A DNA stretch of 64,000 bases from NCBI RefSeq assembly GCF_030846195.1, contig NZ_JAVCWH010000007.1, forward strand, positions 97,137 to 161,136. The letters are read 5' to 3'. Shown here piece by piece: positions 8,697 through 17,083 of this stretch. The DNA is from Paracoccus yibinensis (GTDB taxonomy: Bacteria > Pseudomonadota > Alphaproteobacteria > Rhodobacterales > Rhodobacteraceae). Each line of letters begins with the position of its first letter. Position 1 is the stretch's first letter. The notes under the pieces were generated by a model. It was not told the DNA's origin. It did no database searches and worked only from the letters and a program-made list of their open reading frames with translations. Made by a program: the position numbers and the translations under genes.

Positions 8697-9080
8697 TCAG
8701 TCGGACTGGATGCGTTCGGGATACATGTCATAGTTCCGCCCGTCGATCACGATGCGCACAGCCTTCATGTGCGCCTCGCCCGGGTCGCGGTCGCGATTGC
8801 CGATCACCGTCACCAGGTCGCCCACTTCGGCCGTGTCCGCCCCAAAGCCTGACCGTGCGGTCCGGCCCGGATTGCCCAGTTCGACAAACCAGACCGTCCC
8901 GTCCGCCGCCCGGACGCGCAGGCTGGGATGGGGCGGGGCCATGGAAATGTCCTCGATCACGCCTTCCAGCCGGACCTGACCCTCCTCTGCCCAGGACCAG
9001 CCGTGATGTGCGCTTGCAGGCGCGGCCAGCGTCAGCGCAAGGCCAAGCAGGGCGATCATGGAACGAATGGCGTTGAACAT
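8697..9080 (-). CDS. Secreted DUF6152-like protein
   Basis: The chosen start, MFNAIRSMIALLG, gives a 127-residue protein with a clear signal peptide (cleavage after ASA, near residue 25). The mature part begins HHGWSWAEEG, a His-rich start typical of DUF6152 proteins, followed by an OB-like domain with EGVIEDISMAPPHPSLRV and a strand VGDLVTVIGNRD. It is encoded just before the DUF6644-like membrane protein, a pairing that suggests a periplasmic partner. The frame is open further upstream, but only this start gives a signal peptide at the N-terminus. Confidence 0.65.
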   Translation of the reverse strand: MFNAIRSMIALLGLALTLAAPASAHHGWSWAEEGQVRLEGVIEDISMAPPHPSLRVRAADGTVWFVELGNPGRTARSGFGADTAEVGDLVTVIGNRDRDPGEAHMKAVRIVIDGRNYDMYPERIQSD

Positions 9081-9223
9081 CGGTCTTCCCCGTCCTGTCC
9101 TGCGGGGCAGGATAGCCTGCCTTGCGCCCGGGCCGGATGACATTGGCGTGACCCCTTTTCCCTTCCCCTGCGCCCTTGCTTGCGCTAAACGCACCCGACC
9201 GCCAGAAAAGGAGTCCCAAGGAG

Positions 9224-10246
9224 ATGGGCTACAAAGTCGTCGTCGCAGGCGCCACGGGCAATGTGGGCCGCGAAATGCTGAACATCCTGGACGAACGCAT
9301 GTTTCCGGTGGATGAGATTGCCGCACTGGCCTCGCGCCGGTCGCAGGGCACCGAGGTCAGCTTTGGCGACAAGGCCATCAAGGTGAAGGATATCGAGCAG
9401 TTCGACTTCACCGGCTGGGACATCGCGCTGTTCGCGATCGGATCGGACGCGACCAAGATCCATGCCCCCCGCGCCGCCGCGGCGGGCTGCGTGGTGATCG
9501 ACAACTCCTCGCTTTACCGCTACGACCCCGAGATCCCGCTGATCGTGCCCGAGGTGAACCCCGAGGCGGTGAATGACTACAAGAACAAGATGATCATCGC
9601 GAACCCCAACTGTTCCACCGCGCAGATGGTGGTGGCGCTGAAGCCGCTGCATGACCGCGCGCGCATCAAGCGGGTCGTCGTGTCCACCTACCAGTCCGTC
9701 TCGGGCGCCGGCAAGGAAGGCATGGACGAGTTGTGGGACCAGACCAAGGGCATGTATGTGCCGGGTCAGGAAAAGGAACCCAAGAAGTTCCAGAAGCAGA
9801 TCGCCTTCAACGTGATCCCGCAGATCGACGTCTTCCTGGACAGCGGCGACACCAAGGAAGAATGGAAGATGACGGCCGAGACGAAGAAGATCCTCGACCC
9901 GTCGATCAAGGTCACGGCGACCTGCGTGCGCGTCCCGGTCTTCGTGGGCCATTCGGAATCGATCAACATCGAGTTCGAGGATTTCCTGGACGAGGACGAG
10001 GCCCGCGACATCCTGCGCGAGGCGCCGGGCATCCTGGTCGTCGACAAGCGCGAACCGGGCGGCTACACCACGCCGGTCGAATGCGTGGGCGACTTCGCGA
10101 CCTTCGTCAGCCGCATCCGCCAGGATGTGACGGTGGAAAACGGGTTGAACCTGTGGTGCGTCAGCGACAACCTGCGCAAGGGCGCGGCGCTGAACGCGGT
10201 GCAGATCGCCGAACTGCTGGGCAACCGCGTCCTGAAGAAGGGCTGA
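9224..10246 (+). CDS. asd: Aspartate-semialdehyde dehydrogenase
   Basis: Asd reduces aspartyl phosphate to aspartate semialdehyde with NADPH, feeding lysine, threonine and methionine synthesis. The 340-residue product shows the NADP-binding start YKVVVAGATGNVGREML, the catalytic-Cys segment IIANPNCSTAQMV and the downstream HSESINIEFE region. The start at 9,224 is supported by two Shine-Dalgarno matches (AAAAGGAG and AAGGAG) and by homolog-like length; an in-frame upstream start at 9,176 would add 16 unlikely residues. The DedA gene follows after 4 bases. Confidence 0.96.
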   Translation: MGYKVVVAGATGNVGREMLNILDERMFPVDEIAALASRRSQGTEVSFGDKAIKVKDIEQFDFTGWDIALFAIGSDATKIHAPRAAAAGCVVIDNSSLYRYDPEIPLIVPEVNPEAVNDYKNKMIIANPNCSTAQMVVALKPLHDRARIKRVVVSTYQSVSGAGKEGMDELWDQTKGMYVPGQEKEPKKFQKQIAFNVIPQIDVFLDSGDTKEEWKMTAETKKILDPSIKVTATCVRVPVFVGHSESINIEFEDFLDEDEARDILREAPGILVVDKREPGGYTTPVECVGDFATFVSRIRQDVTVENGLNLWCVSDNLRKGAALNAVQIAELLGNRVLKKG

Positions 10247-10250
10247 GCGG

Positions 10251-10850
10251 GTGTTCGACTGGATCGCCGGATTTCTGGATAGCGGCGGTGCGCTTGCCAT
10301 CGCCGCGCTGATGCTGCTGGAAAACGTCTTTCCACCGATCCCGTCGGAACTGATCATGCCGCTGGCGGGCTTCAACGCCGCGCGCGGCGGCACGCCCCTG
10401 TGGCTGGCGATCCTGGCCGGCGGCCTGGGGTCGCTGGCCGGGGCCTGGCTGTGGTATCTGGTCGGGCGCGCCTTTGGCGCCCACCGGATGCGCCGCCTGA
10501 TTGTCCGCCACGGACGCTGGCTGACCCTGACCCTGTCCGAATTCGAAGCCGCTGAAGGCTGGTTCGACCGCCACGGCCGCGCGGTCATCTTTTTTGGCCG
10601 CTTCATCCCGACGGTGCGCACGCTGATCTCGATCCCCGCCGGGATCGAGCGGATGCCGCAGGGTCAGTTCCTGCTTTATACCGCGCTTGGCAGCTTCATC
10701 TGGTCGGGCGGGCTGGCGCTTGCGGGATATCTGCTGGAAGACCAGTATGAAAATGTCGAACACTGGATTGACCCGCTGTCCACGGCGGTCGTGGTGGGGA
10801 TCGTCGCGCTTTATCTTTGGCGCGTGATCCGCTGGAAGCCCGACGCCTGA
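10251..10850 (+). CDS. DedA-family membrane protein
   Basis: This 199-residue inner-membrane protein starts at GTG. It contains the DedA signatures LENVFPPIPSELIMPLAGF (about 22-41) and GRFIPTVRTLISIPAG (about 116-131), the latter with the conserved Arg pair. DedA/SNARE-associated proteins are linked to polyprenyl-phosphate or phospholipid recycling and to membrane homeostasis. It lies 4 bases after asd and may be co-transcribed, though the functions are unrelated. Substrate specificity is not evident. Confidence 0.9.
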   Translation: MFDWIAGFLDSGGALAIAALMLLENVFPPIPSELIMPLAGFNAARGGTPLWLAILAGGLGSLAGAWLWYLVGRAFGAHRMRRLIVRHGRWLTLTLSEFEAAEGWFDRHGRAVIFFGRFIPTVRTLISIPAGIERMPQGQFLLYTALGSFIWSGGLALAGYLLEDQYENVEHWIDPLSTAVVVGIVALYLWRVIRWKPDA

Positions 10851-10877
10851 GGGCACCGGGCATCCCCTGTTCCTGGA

Positions 10878-11525
10878 TCAGACTTCCACCCAGCTGCGGC
10901 CGCCTTCGACGGCCTGGACCAGGGTGCCTTCGCTGATGTCGTGGACAAGTCCGTGGATCGACATCTGCCCCGATTCAACGGCCGCCTTCACGAAGGGGAA
11001 GGTCATCAGGTTCTCGATCGACACCAGCACGGCCTCGCGTTCCAGGGCGGCGACCTGCTGGTCCTCGGGCAGGTCCTTCACCCGGTCATAGCCGGGGCGC
11101 AGCACGTCCATCCAGCGGCCGACGAAGCTGGTCTTTTCCTCCAGCTCGGGGGCGCGGCCCGAACACATCGCATGACAGCCCGCGACACCGCCGCAGCTGG
11201 TATGGCCCACGATGATCAGATGGGCCACCTTCAGCGCGGTCACCGCGTATTCCACCGCGGCCGAGGTGCCGTGCTGCAGCCCGTCCGGCGCATAGGGCGG
11301 CACCAGGTTGGCGATGTTGCGATGGATGAAGAATTCGCCCGAATCCGCGCCGAAGATGCTGGTGACGTGGACCCGCGAATCGCAGCAGGAAATCACCATC
11401 GCGCGCGGACGCTGCCCGTCGGTCGCCAGACGGCGATACCAGGCGCTGTTTTCGGAATAGGATGTGGCCCGCCAGCCATGGAAACGGCCGACCAGATAGT
11501 GCGGCAGGGGGCGGATGTTGTGCAT
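10878..11525 (-). CDS. Beta-class carbonic anhydrase
   Basis: The 215-residue product interconverts CO2 and bicarbonate using zinc. Ligand motifs are SCCDSRVH (about 46-53, with the Cys and the Asp-Arg dyad) and GHTSCGGVAG (about 104-113, His and second Cys). The N-terminus LPHYLVGRFHGWRATSY matches the beta family. It is convergent with the DedA gene. It is near a decayed Calvin-cycle operon only in the broad sense (28 kb away), so a general supply of bicarbonate is the likelier role. Confidence 0.92.
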   Translation of the reverse strand: MHNIRPLPHYLVGRFHGWRATSYSENSAWYRRLATDGQRPRAMVISCCDSRVHVTSIFGADSGEFFIHRNIANLVPPYAPDGLQHGTSAAVEYAVTALKVAHLIIVGHTSCGGVAGCHAMCSGRAPELEEKTSFVGRWMDVLRPGYDRVKDLPEDQQVAALEREAVLVSIENLMTFPFVKAAVESGQMSIHGLVHDISEGTLVQAVEGGRSWVEV

Positions 11526-11667
11526 GTCTCACCTCTCTTGTCACGCTGCTTGATAGGCGGTGATTGAAACAAATTCGAGAGGTTTCTTTTGCCGCCATCA
11601 AGCCTTTCTTCATGGCAAGGCCCCATGTTGCGGGGACCGGACGCACAAGAAGATGAAGGTAAGGCAG

Positions 11668-12045
11668 ATGGCACAAATCATGGCGCTGGCCGTATCGGAA
11701 CCCGTTCGGGTCGATTCCCGGCGCGTCGGCGATATCGTCACCGAACTGGGCGAAACGGCGGCCCAGAATGTCATCGGCCTGGCCCTTGAACAACTGGCGG
11801 GCGCGCTGACCTCTGCCGATGGGGCTGTGCGCGCGGGCGATCTGCCCGAGGTTGCGCGCCAATCCGACCTTTTGGCCCGGCTTGCCTGGCAGATCGGGCT
11901 TTTGTCGCTGGCAGGCGTGGCCATGGATCTGGGCGGCTGCGCGGAACGGCGCGACCGGGTCGCCCTGCCCGCCGTCCACGCCCGGCTGATGCGGGTCGGC
12001 AACCGGTCGCTGACGGCCATCTGGGACAGGTCCGGGCTTGGCTAG
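11668..12045 (+). CDS. Hypothetical protein, helical
   Basis: No family was recognised. The start at 11,668 is chosen because AAGGTAAGG lies just upstream; open frame continues to 11,560. The 125-residue product looks mostly alpha-helical, with ETAAQNVIGLALEQLAGAL followed by a run with many Ala and Leu and a hydrophobic stretch LAWQIGLLSLAGVAMDLG. It has a single Cys and no signal peptide. It is encoded 57 bases before the M17 peptidase gene. The length and codon use look genuine for this genome. Confidence 0.55.
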   Translation: MAQIMALAVSEPVRVDSRRVGDIVTELGETAAQNVIGLALEQLAGALTSADGAVRAGDLPEVARQSDLLARLAWQIGLLSLAGVAMDLGGCAERRDRVALPAVHARLMRVGNRSLTAIWDRSGLG

Positions 12046-12101
12046 GCTTGCGGGCCGGGACGCAGGCTGTAATGTCGCGTCCGACAGACAAGGACCGCCC
12101 C

Positions 12102-13478
12102 ATGATCCCAGATTTTGCGCCCGACACCGCCGACGCCCTGCCGCTGTGGGCCGTCTGGAAAGGGGACCCGCTGCCCGACCAGGCCGGACCCTGGCCCGCC
12201 TCCAGCGGATTCACGGCGAAGCTGGGGGAAATCTGCCTGCTGCCCGATGCCTCGGGCGGGCTGGCGGGCGCTTTCCTGGGCCTGGGCGACCGGGCGCGGG
12301 CGAACCGCACCCGTTTCGCACTGGCCCATGCCACGGCCCTGTCGAAGGGCGTCTGGCGCCCTGCCTTGCCCGAGGGGGTGGACCCGGACGAGGCTGCCCT
12401 GGCGCTGCTTCTGGGGCAGTATCGTTTCACCCGCTACAAGGGGACGGCCTATGACGGGCCGCAATTCCTCTGCCCCCAAGGCGTCGATGCCGCCCGGATC
12501 CGTGCCCAGGCAGCGGGAGAGTTTCTGACGCGCGACCTGATCAACACCCCCGCCAACGACATGGGACCGGATGATCTGGAAGCCGCGGCCCGCACCCTGG
12601 CGGATGAGGTCGGGGCATCTGTGACGGTCACTGCGGGACCGGATCTGCTGGATGCCAACCTGCCGATGATCCACGCGGTCGGGCGCGCCGCCGAACAGGC
12701 CCCGCGTCTGATCGACATCCGCCTGGGTAACGATGGTCCGTGCCTGACGATCGTGGGCAAGGGCGTCTGCTTCGACACCGGCGGGCTGGACCTCAAGCCG
12801 TCGGCCTCGATGCTGCTGATGAAGAAGGACATGGGCGGGGCGGCGACCGCGCTAGGCCTTTTGAAGATGCTGGCGCTGACCGGCGCGGCCGACCGGATGC
12901 GGATCCGCGTCCTGCTGCCGGTGGTGGAAAACAGCGTCTCGGCGGCGTCCTTCCGTCCCGGCGACGTGCTGACCAGCCGCAAGGGCCTGACGGTCGAGGT
13001 GAACAACACCGATGCCGAGGGCCGCCTGATCCTGGCCGATGCGCTGGCCCTGGGGGCCGAGGAATCGCCCGACCTGATGATCTCGCTTGCGACGTTGACG
13101 GGGGCGGCGCGGGTTGCGCTTGGTCCAGACCTGCCGCCCTTCTATTGCGACGACGATGCCACGGCGGACGCGCTGTCCCGCGCCGCCATGGTCGTGCGCG
13201 ATCCCCTGTGGCGGATGCCCTTCTGGGACGGCTACGAATCGCAGATCGAACCGCCGATCGCGGATCTGGACAACGCGCCCGCCGGCGGAATGGCCGGGTC
13301 GGTCACGGCGGCGCTGTTCCTGCGCCGCTTTGCCGAAGGGTCAGGGCGTTACGTTCACATGGACATCTATGGCTGGCAGCAGGTCGCGGCGCCGGGCCGC
13401 CCCAAGGGCGGCGTGGGCCAAGGCGCGCGGGCGATCCTGGCAGCCCTTCCCGCGATCCTGCCCCGGACCGTATCGTGA
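12102..13478 (+). CDS. Leucyl aminopeptidase family (M17) peptidase
   Basis: The 458-residue product removes N-terminal residues from peptides using two metal ions. The C-terminal catalytic domain has GKGVCFDTGGLDLKPSASM (metal-binding region), KKDMGGAA and the M17 signature NTDAEGRLILADAL. It is shorter than PepA in the N-terminal domain, as in the alphaproteobacterial leucyl aminopeptidase family protein. The start at 12,102 (MIPDFAPD) is preferred over 12,048. It overlaps the NlpC/P60 gene by 4 bases (GTGA), so peptide and murein turnover functions appear coupled. Confidence 0.9.
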   Translation: MIPDFAPDTADALPLWAVWKGDPLPDQAGPWPASSGFTAKLGEICLLPDASGGLAGAFLGLGDRARANRTRFALAHATALSKGVWRPALPEGVDPDEAALALLLGQYRFTRYKGTAYDGPQFLCPQGVDAARIRAQAAGEFLTRDLINTPANDMGPDDLEAAARTLADEVGASVTVTAGPDLLDANLPMIHAVGRAAEQAPRLIDIRLGNDGPCLTIVGKGVCFDTGGLDLKPSASMLLMKKDMGGAATALGLLKMLALTGAADRMRIRVLLPVVENSVSAASFRPGDVLTSRKGLTVEVNNTDAEGRLILADALALGAEESPDLMISLATLTGAARVALGPDLPPFYCDDDATADALSRAAMVVRDPLWRMPFWDGYESQIEPPIADLDNAPAGGMAGSVTAALFLRRFAEGSGRYVHMDIYGWQQVAAPGRPKGGVGQGARAILAALPAILPRTVS

Positions 13479-14317
13479 CACTGGACCGGCGACTGACCCC
13501 CGCCACCGATCGCGTGGCCCTGGAAAGCCTGGCGGGGGTGATCGAACGTCCCGCCTATACCCCCGGCCACCCCGCGCGGCTGGCGGTGCCTTTGGCCGAC
13601 CTGATGACCGCCCCCGACGGTCGGCGCGACCGCCAGGTGAATTTCGGCGCCGATGTCACGGTGATCGAGGCGCGCGGCGACTGGTGCTTCGTCCAGGCGG
13701 CGCTTGACGGCTATTGCGGCTGGCTGCCCGCCGCCGGACTTGGCACCGACCTTCCGCCCATCACGCATCGGGTGGCGGCGCCCGCAACGCATGTCTATCC
13801 CGCCCCCGACATGAAGCAGCGAGAGACCGCCAGCCTGTCGATCGGCGCGCGCCTGTCTGTCGCGGGGGTCGAGGGGCGGTTTGCCCGGCTGGCGACCGGC
13901 GGTTTCGTTCCCATCCAGCATATCGGCGACCGGCCCGCCCCGGATCCGGTGCCCGTCGCAGAAAGCCTGCTGGGCACGCCTTATCTGTGGGGCGGCAACA
14001 GCCGCTGGGGCATCGACTGTTCCGGCCTGGTCCAGGCCGCACTGACCGCCTGCGACATCCCCTGCCCCGGCGACAGCGACCTGCAACGCGCAGCCTTCCC
14101 GGCGGCCGACGACATCCAGCGCGGCGACCTGCTGTTCTGGCCTGGCCATGTCGCTCTGGCGATAGGACCGGACCGCATGATCCACGCCACCGCCTTTGCC
14201 ATGTCCGTGATCATCGAATCCATCCCTGACGCGCTGGGCCGGATCGACGCCGCGGGCGACGGCCCCTTTCTGGGCATCCGCCGCCCCGCTCTGGCGCAGC
14301 CTGCCGCTTTGGCCTAG
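13475..14317 (+). CDS. NlpC/P60-family cell-wall endopeptidase with SH3-like domains
   Basis: A GTG start overlapping the M17 stop gives 280 residues. The N-terminal half contains two SH3-like segments (about 30-85 and 95-145), each with a typical ERxGDWCFVQ or GRFARLATGGFVP pattern. The C-terminal NlpC/P60 domain has the catalytic Cys in GIDCSGLVQAAL, the His in WPGHVALAIG and a third polar residue in MIHATAF. Family members cleave D-Glu-to-diamino-acid bonds in peptidoglycan stem peptides. No signal peptide is visible, which fits a cytoplasmic enzyme recycling murein peptides alongside the aminopeptidase. Confidence 0.88.
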   Translation: MTLDRRLTPATDRVALESLAGVIERPAYTPGHPARLAVPLADLMTAPDGRRDRQVNFGADVTVIEARGDWCFVQAALDGYCGWLPAAGLGTDLPPITHRVAAPATHVYPAPDMKQRETASLSIGARLSVAGVEGRFARLATGGFVPIQHIGDRPAPDPVPVAESLLGTPYLWGGNSRWGIDCSGLVQAALTACDIPCPGDSDLQRAAFPAADDIQRGDLLFWPGHVALAIGPDRMIHATAFAMSVIIESIPDALGRIDAAGDGPFLGIRRPALAQPAALA

Positions 14318-14342
14318 ACGCCCGCCAAAGGAGGCCCGGCCC

Positions 14343-15221
14343 ATGTTCACCGTCTCGCTGATCGCATCGCCCCTGCGCGCCAACCTGTCCGACGATGTGG
14401 CGCAAGCCCTGTCACGCCGCTGGGGCGGCGGCCCGATCCGCTGGCTGAACCCCCGCGTCGCGGCCGAGTTCGACGTGCCGGCCGAACCCGCCGATTTCCA
14501 GGACGTCTGGGCCGAACTGCAGCAACAGACGCTGGATCTGGCGATCCAGCCCGCCGCGGGGCGGCGCAAGGCGATCCTGCTGGCCGACATGGATTCGACC
14601 ATGATCGGGCAGGAATGCATCGACGAACTGGCCGACATGGCGGGGGTGGGTCCCCGCGTGGCCGACATCACGGCCCGCGCCATGAACGGAGAGCTGGATT
14701 TCGACGGCGCCCTGACCGAACGGGTGAGCCTGCTGACCGGGTTGAAGGACAGCGTGATCGCCGATGTCTTGGCCTCGCGCATCACCATGGCGGCGGGCGG
14801 GGCGGAACTGGTGGCGACGATGCGCGCGAACGGCGCCTATACGGCGCTTGTGTCGGGCGGCTTCACCGCCTTTACCCAGGCCGTGGCCGACCGGCTGGGG
14901 TTCGACGAACACCGCGCCAACACCCTGCTGGCTGACGGCGGGCTGCTGACCGGCCGGGTCGCACTGCCGATCCTGGGGCGCGAGGCGAAGGTCGAAGCCT
15001 TGGTCCAGATCGCCGCCGCGCGCGGGCTGACCCCCGCTGATGCGATTGCCGTGGGCGACGGCGCGAACGACCTGGGCATGATCCAGATGGCCGGAACAGG
15101 CGTGGCCCTGCACGCCAAGCCGTCCGTGGCCGCGCAGGCCCCCATCCGCATCAATCACGGCGACCTGACGGCGCTGCTTTACCTGCAGGGCTATGCCGCG
15201 CGGGATTTCGTCACGGGCTGA
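14343..15221 (+). CDS. serB: Phosphoserine phosphatase
   Basis: SerB releases serine from phosphoserine, the last step of serine synthesis. The 292-residue HAD-fold protein shows motif I DMDSTMI (about 82-88, nucleophile D82 and acid D84), motif II in the segment ALVSGGFTAF and motif III/IV in IAVGDGANDLGMI. An N-terminal 75-residue region resembles the ACT-like part of long SerB proteins. The downstream gene is convergent and overlaps the last 11 bases. Confidence 0.95.
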   Translation: MFTVSLIASPLRANLSDDVAQALSRRWGGGPIRWLNPRVAAEFDVPAEPADFQDVWAELQQQTLDLAIQPAAGRRKAILLADMDSTMIGQECIDELADMAGVGPRVADITARAMNGELDFDGALTERVSLLTGLKDSVIADVLASRITMAAGGAELVATMRANGAYTALVSGGFTAFTQAVADRLGFDEHRANTLLADGGLLTGRVALPILGREAKVEALVQIAAARGLTPADAIAVGDGANDLGMIQMAGTGVALHAKPSVAAQAPIRINHGDLTALLYLQGYAARDFVTG

Positions 15222-16212
15222 TCGCCCGAACCGTGTCGGCCGCAGGCCGCGCGACGCTGGCAGCCGCGCCCGTTCCCGCCCAGAACGCCCCGTATCCGGC
15301 ATTCCCCCGCGCCATGGCGGCGGCATGCAGCGCCTTGCCGATGTCATAAGCCACGGGATAATCCGCCGCCCCCGTATCGTCGATGCTTGTGAAAGCATTG
15401 GCCAGACATCGTGCCGGACGGCCGGAAATCGCGCGGGTCATCACCGTCTGCCCGCCCGACAGCGCCGCGCGATGCGCGGGCGGGGTCGCCGCCTCGGGCG
15501 CGCGCAGAAAGGCGGTTCCGCATTGCACGGCAGCCGCGCCCGCCGTCATGGCCGCCCGTGCCGCCGCACGGTCCATGATCGCCCCCGCCGCCACGACCGG
15601 CAGGCCGAGCGGCAGCAGCGCCCGCACAAGCGCCAGATGATCCAGCCGCCCGTCGGAACCATCCGGGTCAAAGATGCCGCGGTGGCCACCCGCCTCGTGG
15701 CCCTGGGCCACGATCGCATCGAAACCCGCATCGCGAATCGCCTGCCCTTCGGCGACCGAGGTCGCGGTGGCCCACAGCTTGCACCCCGCCCCCTTCAACG
15801 CGGCGATCTGGTCAGGCTTGGGAAGGCCGAAATGACATCCGACGATGGCCGGCGCCTCGGCCAGCAGCACCGACAGCATCGCGTCGTTGCCGCGAAAGCT
15901 GGGATAGATTTCGGACAGCGCCGTGGGCGGGCTGGCTCCGAATCGCTGGAACTCCGGGCGCAGGGTGTCGATCCATGCCGCTTCTTGCGCAGGGTCGCGA
16001 CGGGCGGGCGCATGGCAGAACAGGTTCACGCCGAAGGCCCGGCCCGTTTTCCGTCGCACCGCCTGGATCGCCTTGCGCGCGCCCTCTGCATCCAGGGCGC
16101 CAAGCGCCACGAAGCCCAACCCACCCGCTTCGCACACCGCCACGGCAAGTTCCGGGGTTGAAGTGCCCGCCATCGGCGCCTGCACCACCCGGTGCGTCAA
16201 CTGGTCAAACAT
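15211..16212 (-). CDS. Nitronate monooxygenase-like FMN oxidoreductase
   Basis: The 333-residue TIM-barrel protein starts MFDQLTHRVVQAPMAG, the N-terminal FMN-binding signature of nitronate monooxygenases. It also has VVAQGHEAGGHRG in mid-protein (conserved His/Gly loop) and ALLPLGLPVVAAGAIMD near the phosphate-binding part. Such enzymes oxidise nitronates or act as other NAD(P)H-dependent flavin enzymes. The exact substrate is not evident. The start is placed after the dispersed element at 16,228-16,279. Its end overlaps serB by 11 bases in convergent orientation. Confidence 0.85.
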   Translation of the reverse strand: MFDQLTHRVVQAPMAGTSTPELAVAVCEAGGLGFVALGALDAEGARKAIQAVRRKTGRAFGVNLFCHAPARRDPAQEAAWIDTLRPEFQRFGASPPTALSEIYPSFRGNDAMLSVLLAEAPAIVGCHFGLPKPDQIAALKGAGCKLWATATSVAEGQAIRDAGFDAIVAQGHEAGGHRGIFDPDGSDGRLDHLALVRALLPLGLPVVAAGAIMDRAAARAAMTAGAAAVQCGTAFLRAPEAATPPAHRAALSGGQTVMTRAISGRPARCLANAFTSIDDTGAADYPVAYDIGKALHAAAMARGNAGYGAFWAGTGAAASVARPAADTVRAISP

Positions 16213-16227
16213 GCGAATCCCCTGCCC

Positions 16228-16279
16228 TTTGCCTTGGTGCAAATATCCCACGGGGGTCCGGGGGTGTGAAACCCCCGGT
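16228..16279 (-). repeat. Dispersed intergenic element, copy 2
   Basis: Read on the minus strand this is CCGGGGG-TTTCACA-CCCCCGG followed by ACCCCCGTGGGATATTTGCACCAAGGCAAAG, ending 15 bases before the start of the flavin oxidoreductase gene. It shares the hairpin, the GGATATTTG core and the CCAAGGCAAAG tail with the copies near 18,780 and 34,275. Confidence 0.7.
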
Positions 16280-16324
16280 CTTCCTGGCCTTTACAAACCA
16301 GAACCAAAGGCACATGGCGCCTCC

Positions 16325-17083
16325 ATGCTGGAACTCTCCCTTGAACTGCTCCTGATCCTTGCCGCCGCTGGCTTCGCGGCGGGCTTCATCGATTCGATCG
16401 CCGGGGGCGGCGGGCTGATCACCCTGCCCGCGCTGATGCTGGCGGGAATTCCGCCCGCCCAGGCGCTTGCCACGAACAAGGTGCAGGGGGTTTTCGGCGC
16501 CGCGACCGCCGCCATCAGCTATGCCGCGCGAGGCCTCGTCGATCTGCGCAGCCAGGGGCGATCCGCGCTGATCGCCGGTGTGGCGGGCGCGCTGGGGGCG
16601 GTTCTGGTCAGCTATCTGCCGACCGACAAGCTGCGGCTGGTCCTTCCGGTGATCCTGATCGGCATCGCGGTCTTCTTCGCGCTGAAGCCGGGCCTGAACG
16701 ATCTGGACCGGGTAGAGCGGGTGGCGCCAGCGGCCTTCGCGCTGACGGCGGTGCCGCTGGTGGGGTTCTATGACGGGCTGATCGGGCCGGGGGCGGGATC
16801 GTTCTACATGATCGCCTTCGTTACCCTGGCGGGATACGGCGTGCTGAAGGCCACCGCGCATACCAAGCTGCTGAATTTCGCATCGAACCTGGGCGGGCTT
16901 GGGGCATTCGCACTGTTCGGCCAGCCCTTGTGGCTGGTGGGGATCGTGATGGGCGTGGCGCAGATCGCCGGGGCCATGCTTGGCACGCGGCTGGCCAGCC
17001 GCATCGGCGCGCGGCTGATCAAGCCGCTGCTGGTCGTGACCTCGACCGCGCTGGCGCTGCGGCTGATCTGGCAGATGATCTAG
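16325..17083 (+). CDS. TSUP (TauE/SafE) family transporter
   Basis: The 252-residue inner-membrane protein has about eight segments in two repeats. It carries the TSUP signatures AAGFIDSIAGGGGLITLPAL (about 18-37) and FYDGLIGPGAGSFYMI (about 141-156). TSUP proteins export sulfite, sulfoacetate or related anions; the substrate here is unknown. The ATG at 16,325 begins at the first hydrophobic segment, and the frame open upstream shows no conserved sequence. It is convergent with the asparaginase gene, overlapping by 4 bases. Confidence 0.88.
   Translation: MLELSLELLLILAAAGFAAGFIDSIAGGGGLITLPALMLAGIPPAQALATNKVQGVFGAATAAISYAARGLVDLRSQGRSALIAGVAGALGAVLVSYLPTDKLRLVLPVILIGIAVFFALKPGLNDLDRVERVAPAAFALTAVPLVGFYDGLIGPGAGSFYMIAFVTLAGYGVLKATAHTKLLNFASNLGGLGAFALFGQPLWLVGIVMGVAQIAGAMLGTRLASRIGARLIKPLLVVTSTALALRLIWQMI

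Noticed and set aside
12740..13474. Upstream extension of the NlpC/P60 frame
   Set aside because: It is the shifted frame of the M17 peptidase; the GTG at 13,475 gives the right N-terminus.
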